Source: Streptomyces sp. NBC_01445 (GTDB taxonomy: Bacteria; Actinomycetota; Actinomycetes; Streptomycetales; Streptomycetaceae). Taken from it: DNA of 64,000 bases. The notes under the pieces are model-generated. The model was not told the DNA's origin. It saw only the letters and a program-made list of their open reading frames with translations, and made no database searches. Of the stretch, positions 43,242 through 52,122 are shown piece by piece. The stretch's first letter is position 1, and each line of letters begins with the position of its first letter. A program made the translations under genes and the position numbers. The DNA is taken from NCBI RefSeq assembly GCF_035918235.1, contig NZ_CP109485.1, positions 9,207,001 through 9,271,000 on the forward strand. The letters are read 5' to 3'.

Positions 43242-43871
43242 TCAGGCGTTCGCCGGTGCGTCCTTCTTGCCGGCGGCGTCATCGGCGGTGGCGGGCGCCG
43301 GAAGGGCGGTGTAGAACACGGACTTGTTCTGCTTGGTGCGCTCGGCCTGACCGCGGGCGACGAGGGATTCGAGGGTGTTGCGCACGACCGTGCCGCCGGC
43401 CTTGCGCTCCGGGTGGGTCCCGGCGAGCGTCGTGGTGACCTCGGCGGCCGAACGCGGCTCGGTGCTCGTGGTGATGAGGTTCAGGACGAGTTCCCGCAGG
43501 GTGGGGGTACCGGGTGTGCGGGGCTGCGCGACGGTGGGTGCCTTCTTCGCGGTGTCCTTCTTGCCGGCCGCCTTCTTCGCGCGCTGCTTGGGTGCCGCGC
43601 TCTCACCCTTCGGCTTGCGTGCCTTGGGGAGTTCGACGGGAGGCGCCGCCTTCGGCGCGACCGGTGCCTCCTCGGCCACCGCTGCGGTGCCTTGGCCTGA
43701 GAGCGCCTCGCGCATCCCCACCAGCAGGGTGCGGTCGTGGTCCAGCGTCTGGAGCTGCTCCTGAAGCGCGGCCAACTCGGCGGCGACGCGCTCCTGTTCC
43801 TTGGCGTTGCGCTCGATGTCGGCCTCCACCTGGGCGGAGTACTGGGACTTGAGCGTGTTGCTGTCCGACAT
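43242..43871 (-). CDS. coiled-coil, Lys/Ala-rich protein with a winged-helix-like C-terminus
   Basis: A 209-residue protein. Residues about 10-55 (VEADIERNAKEQERVAAELA, ALQEQLQTLDHDRTLL) form a coiled coil; residues about 85-130 are Lys/Ala/Pro-rich like histone H1 tails (KQRAKKAAGKKDTAKKA); residues about 135-200 (LRELVLNLITTSTEPRSAAE, GTVVRNTLESLVARGQAERT) look like a winged helix. A DNA-binding regulatory or nucleoid-associated role is likely. The ATG is at 43871. Confidence 0.72.
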   Translation of the reverse strand: MSDSNTLKSQYSAQVEADIERNAKEQERVAAELAALQEQLQTLDHDRTLLVGMREALSGQGTAAVAEEAPVAPKAAPPVELPKARKPKGESAAPKQRAKKAAGKKDTAKKAPTVAQPRTPGTPTLRELVLNLITTSTEPRSAAEVTTTLAGTHPERKAGGTVVRNTLESLVARGQAERTKQNKSVFYTALPAPATADDAAGKKDAPANA

Positions 43872-44227
43872 GACTGCCCGCTTCCTGTTGCTGTGGGGCT
43901 GTGTGTGTTGGTGCCGAAGGGTACTCACACCACACACACTTGTGCACGGTTCTTCGGTGCATTGCCCCTGCGCAGTGTTGATGGGATGGCACGATGTACG
44001 GCTGCGCGGGGCCATTCGAGGGGTGTCGGAAGAGGTGTGCGGAACACCAACACCCCTACGTGGGATGGCAGTTGGTCGCACCGGATGGGCATGGCACCTG
44101 CGCGATGGACGTCAGGAGTGACATTTGTACCGGTCGGGTGACGACATCTCGCTCTGCCGCGTGCCGCCCGCCGCCGGACATGCTGAGGTCAGCCGTCGAA
44201 GTGGCGGCGACGAGACCGATGGAGGTC
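43872..44227. other. 356-bp intergenic region
   Basis: It separates the coiled-coil gene from the YceI gene. It contains TG/CA-rich imperfectly complementary stretches (about 43901-43940, including ACACCACACACAC) in the leader of the minus-strand gene. No convincing coding sequence or perfect operator was seen. Confidence 0.5.
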
Positions 44228-44752
44228 ATGGTGGCATCGCGAGTGGGAGAGCACCCTGTGCCGGAGAGAGGCACGTACGAGATCGATCCGGCGGCGTCGA
44301 GCGTGAACTTCCGTATGCGCACGGTCTTCGGGCTGTTCCCGGTGCGGGGCAGCTTCCGGATCACGCGGGGACGGATCGAGGTGGCCGGACCTGTCGAGAA
44401 GTCCACAGTGGACGTCAGGATCGGAGCGCACACGTTCGAGTCGGGTGTGGCGCGCCGCGACGAACACGTCAGGTCGGCCGACTACCTCGACGCGGCCACC
44501 CACCCCGAGATCGCGTATCGCGCTGACGGTGTCGAGGTGGGATCCAACGGGCCGGTCCTGACAGGGGAGTTGACTGTCATGGGCGTCAGCCGGCCGGTCG
44601 ACGTCACCGTGGAGAGTGTGGCCGTCGAGGGCCGCAGGCTGACGGTCGTGGGGTCGGCCGTCGTCGACCGGTACGCGTTCGGTGTGACCACCGCGAAGGG
44701 CATGACCGGCCGCCGGCTGACCGTGCGCCTGGACATCAGGGCGACGCGTTGA
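44228..44752 (+). CDS. YceI family protein
   Basis: A 174-residue lipocalin-like protein that binds polyisoprenoid-type lipids in characterised relatives. TYEIDPAASSVNFRMRTVFG is the family opening, with later VDVRIGAHTFESGVARRDEH, HPEIAYRAD and LTVMGVSRPVDVTVE. No signal peptide, so cytoplasmic. The start is uncertain: ATG 44219, ATG 44228 or GTG 44231; GGAGG at 44221-44225 best fits GTG 44231. Confidence 0.85.
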   Translation: MVASRVGEHPVPERGTYEIDPAASSVNFRMRTVFGLFPVRGSFRITRGRIEVAGPVEKSTVDVRIGAHTFESGVARRDEHVRSADYLDAATHPEIAYRADGVEVGSNGPVLTGELTVMGVSRPVDVTVESVAVEGRRLTVVGSAVVDRYAFGVTTAKGMTGRRLTVRLDIRATR

Positions 44753-44776
44753 CCTGCCGCGACACCGGGTGGGGGG

Positions 44777-45481
44777 TCACGGAGTGTCGGCGCTGGACGG
44801 CCTGGGTGTGTGCGGCATCCCGTTGAGCAGCACCCGCAGGCCCCAGCCCAGGCGGGCCTGGCCCGGCCCGGACAGCAGTTCGTCGCCCAGCGCGGCGAGG
44901 CGCGGGTGGCTCGTGGCGGACACGTCGTGCAGCGCGGTGGTCAGGGCGTCCCAGTCGCCCTGGGCGTCCTCGTCCCGGTCGCGGGTGGACTGTTCGGCCG
45001 CGGTCGAAGTGGCGTACTGCAGAAGAGCGTCCACGCCCCACGCGGCCTGCCCGTCCGGGACACCACCCTCGGCGAGCAGCGCGAGAAGGGCTTCGAGCAG
45101 GTCGAGGTAGTGCTCGCCCGAGGGCATCGCCACGAGTGCCGACCGGGCGAGGCTCGGATGCTCGAACAGCACGGCGGTGTACGAGAACAGGATCCGCACC
45201 AGACGGTCCTGCCAGTCGCCCGCAGCGGTGGCAGGGGAGAGGTCGACCTCGCCGAGCAGCTCGTCCAGGATGGCCGCGTGCAGCTCGGCGGTGTTGCGCA
45301 CGTACACGTAGAGCGAGGCCGGGCCCGTGTCGAGCTCCTGCGCAAGGCGGCGCATGGTGACGCGCTTGAGGCCTTCGTCGCGCATGATCGTGACCGCGGC
45401 CGCGACGATGCCGTCCCGGGTCAGGGCGGGCTTGGCCGGGCGCTCTCGGCGGCTGCGGGGTGCTGCGGGCTGGGGGGACAC
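44777..45481 (-). CDS. TetR family regulator of the FAD monooxygenase
   Basis: A 234-residue TetR with a TetR_C (tetracycline-repressor-like) C-terminal domain: IVAAAVTIMRDEGLKRVTMR, RLAQELDTGPASLYVYVRNT form the HTH, followed by LHAAILDELLGEVDLSP. It lies downstream of and in the same direction as the FAD monooxygenase. An operator repeat lies 22 bp before its GTG start, and related repeats precede the monooxygenase, so it most likely represses both. Confidence 0.88.
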   Translation of the reverse strand: MSPQPAAPRSRRERPAKPALTRDGIVAAAVTIMRDEGLKRVTMRRLAQELDTGPASLYVYVRNTAELHAAILDELLGEVDLSPATAAGDWQDRLVRILFSYTAVLFEHPSLARSALVAMPSGEHYLDLLEALLALLAEGGVPDGQAAWGVDALLQYATSTAAEQSTRDRDEDAQGDWDALTTALHDVSATSHPRLAALGDELLSGPGQARLGWGLRVLLNGMPHTPRPSSADTP

Positions 45482-45502
45482 GTGCTCACCGTAACGAGCC
45501 GG

Positions 45503-45530
45503 GTTCGTGACGAACAAGTTCGTCACGAAC
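45503..45530. promoter_or_regulatory. 28-bp perfect palindromic operator upstream of TetR
   Basis: Arms GTTCGTGACGAAC and GTTCGTCACGAAC with AA between are perfectly complementary. The core ACGAACAAGTTCGT matches the repeats at 46799-46842. It overlaps the monooxygenase stop codon. Confidence 0.85.
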
Positions 45531-46740
45531 CTGTTCCCACGGTCTGCGCCGCATCTCCCACCGTCTCTGCCTTCTCTCCCGCGGCTTCCGCCTCCTCGCG
45601 GAACGACGCGAACATGTCGAGCAGGCCCTGCGGTGCGTCGGGGCTGAAGATGACGTCGAGGTTGTCGGCGGAACCGGCCGCGGCGTGCTCGCTCCGGGGG
45701 AAGAGCGCCTCCTCGTAGACGGCGAGGGCCTTCTCGGTCTCGCCCGGGTGCGCCAGGATCGCGGCGGCCAGCTCGGCGCCGTCGAGCATCGCCAGGTTGG
45801 CGCCCTCGCCGGCGAACGGGGACATCAGGTGGGCGGCGTCGCCCAGCAGGGTCACCCCCGGGGCCCGGTCCCACCGGTGTCCGACGGGCAGGGCGTGGAT
45901 GGGCCGCGGGACGAGAGCGCCGTCGGCGTCGCCGATGAGTCCGCGCAAGGCCTCGTCCCAGCCGTCGAAGGACGTGAGGATACGGGCCTTGGCCGCCTCG
46001 GTGTCGGCGAAGTCGATGCCGCTGGTGGTGAACCAGTCGGAGGGCACCCGCAGCGCGCAGTAGACGTGGATCCGGCCGTCGCTCTCCCGGTGGGTGAGGA
46101 AGCCCTTCTCGTCCCCGAGCGCGAACAGCGCTCCGCCGCCGACGACAGCGGCACTCTCCGGGTGAAGAGTGTCCGCGTCGTCGAGGTACGCCTCGACGAA
46201 CGAGATGCCGGAGTAGGCGGGGCGGGCGTCGGAGAGCAGCGGGCGGACCTTGGACCAGGCGCCGTCGGCGCCGACGAGCAGGTCGGTGGTGAACGTCTCG
46301 CCGGACGCGAGCGTCACCTCGTGGCGGCCCCCGGTCAGCGGGCGGGCGCCGGTGACCTTGGCGCGCCAGCGGATGGTGCCCTCGGGCAGAGAGGCGAGCA
46401 GCATGTCGCGCAGATCGTGGCGGTTGACCTCCGGCCGGCCGTCGGTGCCGCCGTTGTCGGACTCCTCCATGCGGACGGTGCCGTGCTGGTCCAGGATCCG
46501 CATGGACTCGCCGCCCGGGTGGATGGCGGCCACGAACTCCTCGTGGAGACCCGCGGCGCGCAGCGCGGCCTGGCCGGACTCCACGTGCATGTCGAGCATG
46601 CCGCCCTGGGGACGGGCGGCGGCCGAGGCCTCCAGGTCGTAGACGGCCGCTTCGACGCCGCCGAGGTGCAGAACGCGCGCGAGGACGAGGCCGCCGAGAC
46701 CTCCGCCGACGATCGCGATGGGGTGGTGGGTGGTGGTCAT
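45523..46740 (-). CDS. FAD-dependent monooxygenase (TetX-like)
   Basis: A 405-residue flavoprotein hydroxylase. FAD site IAIVGGGLGGLVLARVLHLG at the N-terminus, DG motif near DLLVGADGAWSKVRPLL, and the GD motif VTLLGDAAHLMSPFAGEGAN. With a TetR using an operator of the tetracycline-repressor kind, this resembles tetX-type drug-modifying pairs, but the substrate is not shown. The ATG at 46740 follows AAGGAGC; an in-frame extension through the operator is spurious. Confidence 0.88.
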   Translation of the reverse strand: MTTTHHPIAIVGGGLGGLVLARVLHLGGVEAAVYDLEASAAARPQGGMLDMHVESGQAALRAAGLHEEFVAAIHPGGESMRILDQHGTVRMEESDNGGTDGRPEVNRHDLRDMLLASLPEGTIRWRAKVTGARPLTGGRHEVTLASGETFTTDLLVGADGAWSKVRPLLSDARPAYSGISFVEAYLDDADTLHPESAAVVGGGALFALGDEKGFLTHRESDGRIHVYCALRVPSDWFTTSGIDFADTEAAKARILTSFDGWDEALRGLIGDADGALVPRPIHALPVGHRWDRAPGVTLLGDAAHLMSPFAGEGANLAMLDGAELAAAILAHPGETEKALAVYEEALFPRSEHAAAGSADNLDVIFSPDAPQGLLDMFASFREEAEAAGEKAETVGDAAQTVGTGS

Positions 46741-46798
46741 GGCGTGCTCCTTCAGGTGGAGTGGCGCCCGCCGTTCCGGGAGCCGCTCCACCAAGGTA

Positions 46799-46842
46799 AC
46801 GAACATGTTCGTGACGAACAAGTTTCTAACGAACATGTTCGT
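46799..46842. promoter_or_regulatory. three operator units with 15-bp spacing
   Basis: ACGAACATGTTCGT (46799-46812), ACGAACAAGTTTCT (46814-46827) and ACGAACATGTTCGT (46829-46842). The outer two are perfect 14-bp palindromes. They lie between the monooxygenase start (46740) and the divergent M13 peptidase (46913). Confidence 0.85.
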
Positions 46843-46912
46843 AAAATCCCGTGACAGTCCCGGCCCGGGGGATTACGAAACGTCCCGGCCGCACCTCGCA
46901 TAAGCTGCGTCG

Positions 46913-48877
46913 ATGAGCATTCTTGATGACGCCCGCCCGGGTATGAACCCCGAGATCCGGCCGCAGGACGACCTGTTCGGCCACGTCAACGGCCACTGGC
47001 TGGACACCGAGCCGATCCCCGAGGACCGCTCGAGCTGGGGCCCCTTCGTGCAGCTCGCCGACACCGCCGAGGAGCAGGTCAAGGCGATCATCGAGGAACT
47101 CGCGGCGGGGGCCGAGTCGACCTCGGCCGACACCGGTGAGGCACGCAAGATCGCCGCGCTCTACGCCTCCTTCATGGACGAGCGGGCCATCGAGGCGCTC
47201 GGGCTCGCGCCGGCGCGCCCGCTGATCGACGAGGTCGACGCCATCGCCGACCTCCGGGGCCTCGCGACGTTCCTCGGCCGCTTCGAGCGCGTCGGCGGCT
47301 CCGGCCTCTTCGGGTCGTACGTCGACACCGACGACCGCAACTCCGACCGCTACCTCGTCAACGTCGTGCAGGGCGGCCTCGGCCTGCCGGACGAGTCGTA
47401 CTACCGCGACGACAAGTTCGCCGAGATCCGCGACAAGTACGTCACCTATCTCACCGATCTTCTGACGCTCGCCGAGCACGCCGACCCCGCGGCCGCCGCG
47501 CGCACGGTTCTCGCCATCGAGACCAAGCTGGCCGCGGGCCACTGGGAGCGGGCCGAGACGCGTGACGTGCAGAAGACGTACAACCTCACCGCGCTCGACG
47601 AACTCAAGGCACTGGCGCCGGAGTTCGACTGGCACGGCTACACCGCCGGGATCGGCGGCACCGACGCGACCATCGCCGAGACCTGCGTCCGGCAGCCGTC
47701 GTACTTCGCCCATCTCTCCCAGGTCCTGACCGAGTTCCCGATCGAGCAGTGGCGCGACTGGGTGCTGGTGCGCGTGCTGCGCGCCTCGGCGCCGTACCTC
47801 TCGGACGCGTTCGTCCAGAACAACTTCGACTTCTACGGGCGCACGCTCAACGGCACCCCGGAGCTGCGCGCCCGCTGGAAGCGCGCCGTCGCGCTCGTCG
47901 AGGGCGCGATGGGCGAGGCCGTCGGCAAGGAGTACGTGGCCCGGCACTTCCCGCCGGCGTCCAAGGCGCTGATGGACGAGCTCGTCGCCAACCTCCTCGA
48001 GGCCTACCGCCAGTCGATCGCCCAGCTCGACTGGATGACCGACGAGACGAAGGAGCGGGCGTACGAGAAGCTCGCCACGTTCCGCCCCAAGATCGGCTAC
48101 CCGGACAAGTTCCGCGACTACTCCAAGCTCCAGGTCGCCGCGGACGACCTGCTCGCCAACGCGCAGGCGGCCGCGGCGTTCGAGACGGACCGCGAGCTCG
48201 CCAAGATCGGCTCGCCGGTCGACCGCGACGAGTGGTTCATGCTGCCGCAGACGGTGAACGCGTACTACAACCCGGGCACCAACGAGATCTGCTTCCCCGC
48301 GGGCATCCTGCAGAAGCCGTTCTTCGCGCCCGACGCCGACCCGGCCGAGAACTACGGCGGCATCGGCTCCGTGATCGGCCACGAGATCGGCCACGGCTTC
48401 GACGACCAGGGCGCCCAGTACGACGGCGCGGGAAACCTCAACGACTGGTGGACCGCGTCCGACAAGACGTCCTTCGAGGCCAAGTCGAAGGCCCTCATCG
48501 AGCAGTACGACGGCTTCTCGCCGCGCAACCTGCCCGGCGAGTCCGTCAACGGCGCGCTCACCGTCGGCGAGAACATCGGCGACCTCGGCGGCCTGACCAT
48601 CGGCCACAAGGCGTACGTCATCTCGCTCGGCGACACCCCGTCGCCGGAGCACGAGGCCACCACCGGTTCCCAGCGCCTGTTCCTCAACTGGGCCTACTGC
48701 TGGCGCACCAAGCGGCGCAAGGAGCAGGAGCAGCAGTACCTGACCATCGACCCGCACTCGCCGCCGGAGTTCCGCGCGAACATCGTGCGCAACCTCGACG
48801 AGTTCCACGACGCGTTCAACACGTCGGACAGCGACGGCCTGTGGCTCGACCCGGCGGACCGCGTGCGCATCTGGTAG
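46913..48877 (+). CDS. M13 family zinc metallopeptidase (neprilysin-like)
   Basis: A 654-residue endopeptidase of full family length. The zinc motif is VIGHEIGHGFDDQGAQYD and the third ligand lies in VGENIGDLGGL; VNAYYNPGTNEICFPAGIL is the substrate-binding NAYY segment. No signal peptide, so intracellular. No ribosome site precedes the ATG; CATAAG (46899-46904) is 8 bp upstream, compatible with a leaderless message. Family members cleave short peptides. Confidence 0.93.
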   Translation: MSILDDARPGMNPEIRPQDDLFGHVNGHWLDTEPIPEDRSSWGPFVQLADTAEEQVKAIIEELAAGAESTSADTGEARKIAALYASFMDERAIEALGLAPARPLIDEVDAIADLRGLATFLGRFERVGGSGLFGSYVDTDDRNSDRYLVNVVQGGLGLPDESYYRDDKFAEIRDKYVTYLTDLLTLAEHADPAAAARTVLAIETKLAAGHWERAETRDVQKTYNLTALDELKALAPEFDWHGYTAGIGGTDATIAETCVRQPSYFAHLSQVLTEFPIEQWRDWVLVRVLRASAPYLSDAFVQNNFDFYGRTLNGTPELRARWKRAVALVEGAMGEAVGKEYVARHFPPASKALMDELVANLLEAYRQSIAQLDWMTDETKERAYEKLATFRPKIGYPDKFRDYSKLQVAADDLLANAQAAAAFETDRELAKIGSPVDRDEWFMLPQTVNAYYNPGTNEICFPAGILQKPFFAPDADPAENYGGIGSVIGHEIGHGFDDQGAQYDGAGNLNDWWTASDKTSFEAKSKALIEQYDGFSPRNLPGESVNGALTVGENIGDLGGLTIGHKAYVISLGDTPSPEHEATTGSQRLFLNWAYCWRTKRRKEQEQQYLTIDPHSPPEFRANIVRNLDEFHDAFNTSDSDGLWLDPADRVRIW

Positions 48878-48891
48878 CGCGCCGGTGACGC

Positions 48892-48924
48892 GTGGCCCGT
48901 ACCTTTCTGGAAGGTACGGGCCAC
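48892..48924. terminator. bidirectional terminator
   Basis: Perfect 14-bp stem GTGGCCCGTACCTT / AAGGTACGGGCCAC with a 5-nt loop between the convergent M13 peptidase and beta-glucosidase genes, followed by GGCTGTTT on the plus strand. Confidence 0.85.
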
Positions 48925-48931
48925 GGCTGTT

Positions 48932-51292
48932 TCATCGCGTGGTGACGCCGAAATCGGCGTGCAGCCTGCGGGCGTGGTCCACCGCCCGCACAGGTCCGGT
49001 GAGCGTCACCTTCGCGGTCAGCCGGAGGTCGGTGCTGGACGCGCCGAGCCGCAGTTCCAGCTCGCCCGGTTCGACGATCCGCCGCCCGTCCCGCCCGGTG
49101 AACGACGCGAGGTCCGCGGGCACCGTCACCCGGACCCGCGCGGCCTGCCCGGGCGCGAGTGCCAGGCGCACGAACCCGATCAGCCGCTGGACGGGCTGCA
49201 CGACCGAGGCGACCGGGTCGTGCAGATAGAGCTGCGCGACCTCGGTGCCGTCACGGTCGCCCGAGTTCCTTACGGTGAAGCCGAGTTCGGCCTCGCCGTC
49301 CGTCCTGACCGTCGCGCGCTCCACGGTGAGATCGGACCAGTCGAACGACGTGTACGTCAGGCCGTGCCCGAAGCCGAACGCCGGTGTCGGGTCGATGTTC
49401 GACACCTCGTTGACCTGCCCGAGCCGCGCCGCCAGATACGTGGACGGCTGGGCCCCCGGGCCGTTCGGGATGCTGACGGGCAGCCGTCCGGACGGGGCGA
49501 CCCGACCGCTGAGCACACCGGCGATGGCGGGCGTGCCCTCCTCGCCGGGGAAGAACGACTGGACGACGGCGCCCGACTCCCGTACCGCACGTCCGAGCGC
49601 GTACGGGCGTCCCGCCAGGAGTGTCAGCACGACCGGTGTGCCGGTGTCCAGGAGCGTGTTCAGGAGCTGCTCCTGCACGCCCGGCAGCGCGAGCGAGTCC
49701 GCGTCGCAGCCCTCGCCGCTGGTGCCGCGGCCGAAGAGCCCGGCGCGGTCGCCGAGCGCGAGGACGACGACGTCGGCGCCACGGGCCAGCTCCACGGCCT
49801 CGGCGAAGCCGCCGGTGCCGGTGTCGTCGATGCCGCACCCGGGCGCGGTGACGACCTCGCTGTCGGGAAACTCGGTCCTCAACGCCTCGACCAGGGTGGG
49901 CAGTTCGATCCCGGCCGGTATCTCGGGGTGCCGGGCGCCCACGTGCACCGGGAACGCGTAGCAGCCGAGAACGGCCGTCGCGGTGTCGGCGGTCGGGCCG
50001 ACGACCGCGATCCTGGCGGGCCGGGTCAGGGGGAGTGTGCCGTCGTTGCGGAGCAGGACGACGGCCTGCTCGGCGACCTCCCGGGCGAGGGCGCGGCGGT
50101 CCGTGGTGTCCAGGACCACGGTTCCGCGCAGCGCCTGCGGGTCCCCGAGGTCCGCGCCGGCCAGCGCCTGCGGCACCGCGTCCCATCCGGCGTCGAGGAG
50201 GCCCAGCTGTGCCTTCTGCACGAGCACACGGCGCAGGGCGCGGTCCACGACGGCCTCGGACACCCGACCGTCCGCGACCGCGTCGAGAAGCGGCTGCCCG
50301 AACGCCTTGACGGTGGGCAGTTCCACGTCCACGCCCGCCGTCAGCGCGGCGCCGGCGGCCTCACCCCAAGTCGCGGCGACACCGTGCAGGGTCTTGAGGA
50401 ACCCGACGCCGAAGTAGTCCGCCACCACGGTCCCCGTGAAGCCCCAGGTGTCCCGCAACAGCACGGTGAGCAGCTGCTCGTCGGCTGCCGACGGGACGCC
50501 GTCCGTGTCGGTGTAGGCGTGCATCACCGAGCGGGCGCCGCCCTCGCGCAGCGCCATCTCGAACGGCGGCAGCATCACATCGGCACGCTCCCTGGGCCCC
50601 ATGCCGACGGGCGCGAGGTTGCGTCCCGCGCGGGAGGCGGAGTAGCCCACGAAGTGCTTCAAGGTGGCGACGATCCCCGCGGATTCAAGGCCCTGGACGT
50701 AGGCGGTGCCGAGCGTCCCGACGAGGTACGGATCCTCGCCGATGGTCTCCTCGACGCGGCCCCACCGTGCGTCGCGCACGACGTCGAGCACGGGGGCGAG
50801 GCCCTGGTGCACACCCACCGAGCGCATGTCCTGCCCGATGGCCCGGGCCATGCGCCGTACCAGCGCCGGATCGAACGTCGCGCCCCACGAGAGCGGGACG
50901 GGATAGGCGGTCGCACCCCAGGCGGCGAAGCCCGCGAGGCACTCCTCGTGGGCGACGGCCGGAATGCCGAAGCGGTTGCCCGCGGCGATGCGGCGCTGGG
51001 TGCGCAGCAGCGACAGCGCGCCGAGGGCGGGGTCGACGGGGGCGGTGCCGAAGGGCCTGGTGAGCTGCCCGAGCCCCCGCGGCAGCAGCGCCTCGAGGTC
51101 GACCGGCTCCTCCATCTCATGCTGGTACGGGGCGACTTCGCCGCCCTCGTCGGACGCCCCGACCCAGACGCCGAACAGCTGGGCGACCTTCTCCTGGAGG
51201 GTCATCTCGGCAATGAGGGCGTCGGCGCGCGTCTCGTGGTCGAGGGTCGTGTCGCGCCACAGGGGCGTGGTGGAGTCTGTCGTTACGGCCAC
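48932..51292 (-). CDS. glycoside hydrolase family 3 beta-glucosidase/xylosidase
   Basis: A 786-residue GH3 enzyme without a signal peptide, so it acts on imported sugars. Domains: TIM barrel (about 20-350), alpha/beta sandwich (about 400-600) and C-terminal fibronectin-III-like domain (about 660-740). Substrate-binding TLKHFVGYSASRAGRN and the nucleophile aspartate in GTVVADYFGVGFL fit the family. The start is uncertain: GTG 51292, or GTG 51304 overlapping the permease stop. It is last in the ABC operon, so the transporter probably brings in its oligosaccharide. Confidence 0.92.
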   Translation of the reverse strand: MAVTTDSTTPLWRDTTLDHETRADALIAEMTLQEKVAQLFGVWVGASDEGGEVAPYQHEMEEPVDLEALLPRGLGQLTRPFGTAPVDPALGALSLLRTQRRIAAGNRFGIPAVAHEECLAGFAAWGATAYPVPLSWGATFDPALVRRMARAIGQDMRSVGVHQGLAPVLDVVRDARWGRVEETIGEDPYLVGTLGTAYVQGLESAGIVATLKHFVGYSASRAGRNLAPVGMGPRERADVMLPPFEMALREGGARSVMHAYTDTDGVPSAADEQLLTVLLRDTWGFTGTVVADYFGVGFLKTLHGVAATWGEAAGAALTAGVDVELPTVKAFGQPLLDAVADGRVSEAVVDRALRRVLVQKAQLGLLDAGWDAVPQALAGADLGDPQALRGTVVLDTTDRRALAREVAEQAVVLLRNDGTLPLTRPARIAVVGPTADTATAVLGCYAFPVHVGARHPEIPAGIELPTLVEALRTEFPDSEVVTAPGCGIDDTGTGGFAEAVELARGADVVVLALGDRAGLFGRGTSGEGCDADSLALPGVQEQLLNTLLDTGTPVVLTLLAGRPYALGRAVRESGAVVQSFFPGEEGTPAIAGVLSGRVAPSGRLPVSIPNGPGAQPSTYLAARLGQVNEVSNIDPTPAFGFGHGLTYTSFDWSDLTVERATVRTDGEAELGFTVRNSGDRDGTEVAQLYLHDPVASVVQPVQRLIGFVRLALAPGQAARVRVTVPADLASFTGRDGRRIVEPGELELRLGASSTDLRLTAKVTLTGPVRAVDHARRLHADFGVTTR

Positions 51293-51300
51293 GATGTGGG

Positions 51301-52122
51301 TCACTTTCCTCCCACGCCCATGAGCCCCTGGACCAGGGTGCGCCGGGCGAACAGGTAGACGAGCAGGACGGGCACCATGGACAGGACCACGGCGGCCAGC
51401 AGCCCCGGGACGTTGATGCCGTACTGGGTGCGGAAGTTGTAGAGCCCCAAGGTGATCACCTTGGTGGAGTCGGACTGGGTGAGCACCAGGGGGAACAGGA
51501 AGCCGTTCCACGCCTGGAGGGCGGAGAAGACCGCGATCGTGGCGAGCCCGCCCCGCGACAGCGGGAGTACGAGCTGACCGAACACCCGCCACGAGGAGGC
51601 GCCGTCGATGGCCATCGCCTCGTACAGGTCCGGGGTGATGTCGCGCATCACGCCGGTCAGGACCAGGGCGCACATGGGGAGCGAGAAGGCCGCGGTCGGC
51701 AGGATGACGCCGATGAGGTTGTCGTAGAGCCCCGCCTTGCTGATGACGTAGAACATCGGCACGATCACCGCCTGCGCGGGGATGGCGAGACCGAGCAGGA
51801 AGAGGCGGAAGACGGCGGTCGTGACGCGGCCGCGGCTGCGGACGATGGTGTACGACAGCGGCGGCACCACCACGAGGACGATGGCGACCACGCACACGGT
51901 CACGATCACCGTGTTGAGGAAGTACCGGCCGAAGCCGGTGGAGAAGTCGTCGACGTAGTTGTGCAGCGTGAAGTGCCGCGGCAGGCTCAGCGGACCGCTC
52001 GCGCCGTAGTCCGCGCGTGATTGTACGGACGCCGAGACCAGGACGTAGAGCGGTGCGCCGACGACGAGCAGCCAGACCACGGAGCCCAGGCCGGCCAGGT
52101 AGTTGGGGCGTTGCTTGCTCAC
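51301..52122 (-). CDS. carbohydrate ABC transporter permease, MalG type
   Basis: A 273-residue six-helix permease. The EAA loop is LYEAMAIDGASSWRVFGQLV, placing it in the CUT1 group. The GTG start at 52122 overlaps the stop of the MalF-type gene. Partner ATPase is not encoded here; Streptomyces usually share MsiK among such transporters. Confidence 0.93.
   Translation of the reverse strand: MSKQRPNYLAGLGSVVWLLVVGAPLYVLVSASVQSRADYGASGPLSLPRHFTLHNYVDDFSTGFGRYFLNTVIVTVCVVAIVLVVVPPLSYTIVRSRGRVTTAVFRLFLLGLAIPAQAVIVPMFYVISKAGLYDNLIGVILPTAAFSLPMCALVLTGVMRDITPDLYEAMAIDGASSWRVFGQLVLPLSRGGLATIAVFSALQAWNGFLFPLVLTQSDSTKVITLGLYNFRTQYGINVPGLLAAVVLSMVPVLLVYLFARRTLVQGLMGVGGK

Noticed and set aside
46741..46836. 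N-terminal extension of the FAD monooxygenase (MFVRNLFVTNMFVT...)
   Set aside because: The residues are just the translation of the operator repeats; AAGGAGC before ATG 46740 defines the real start.
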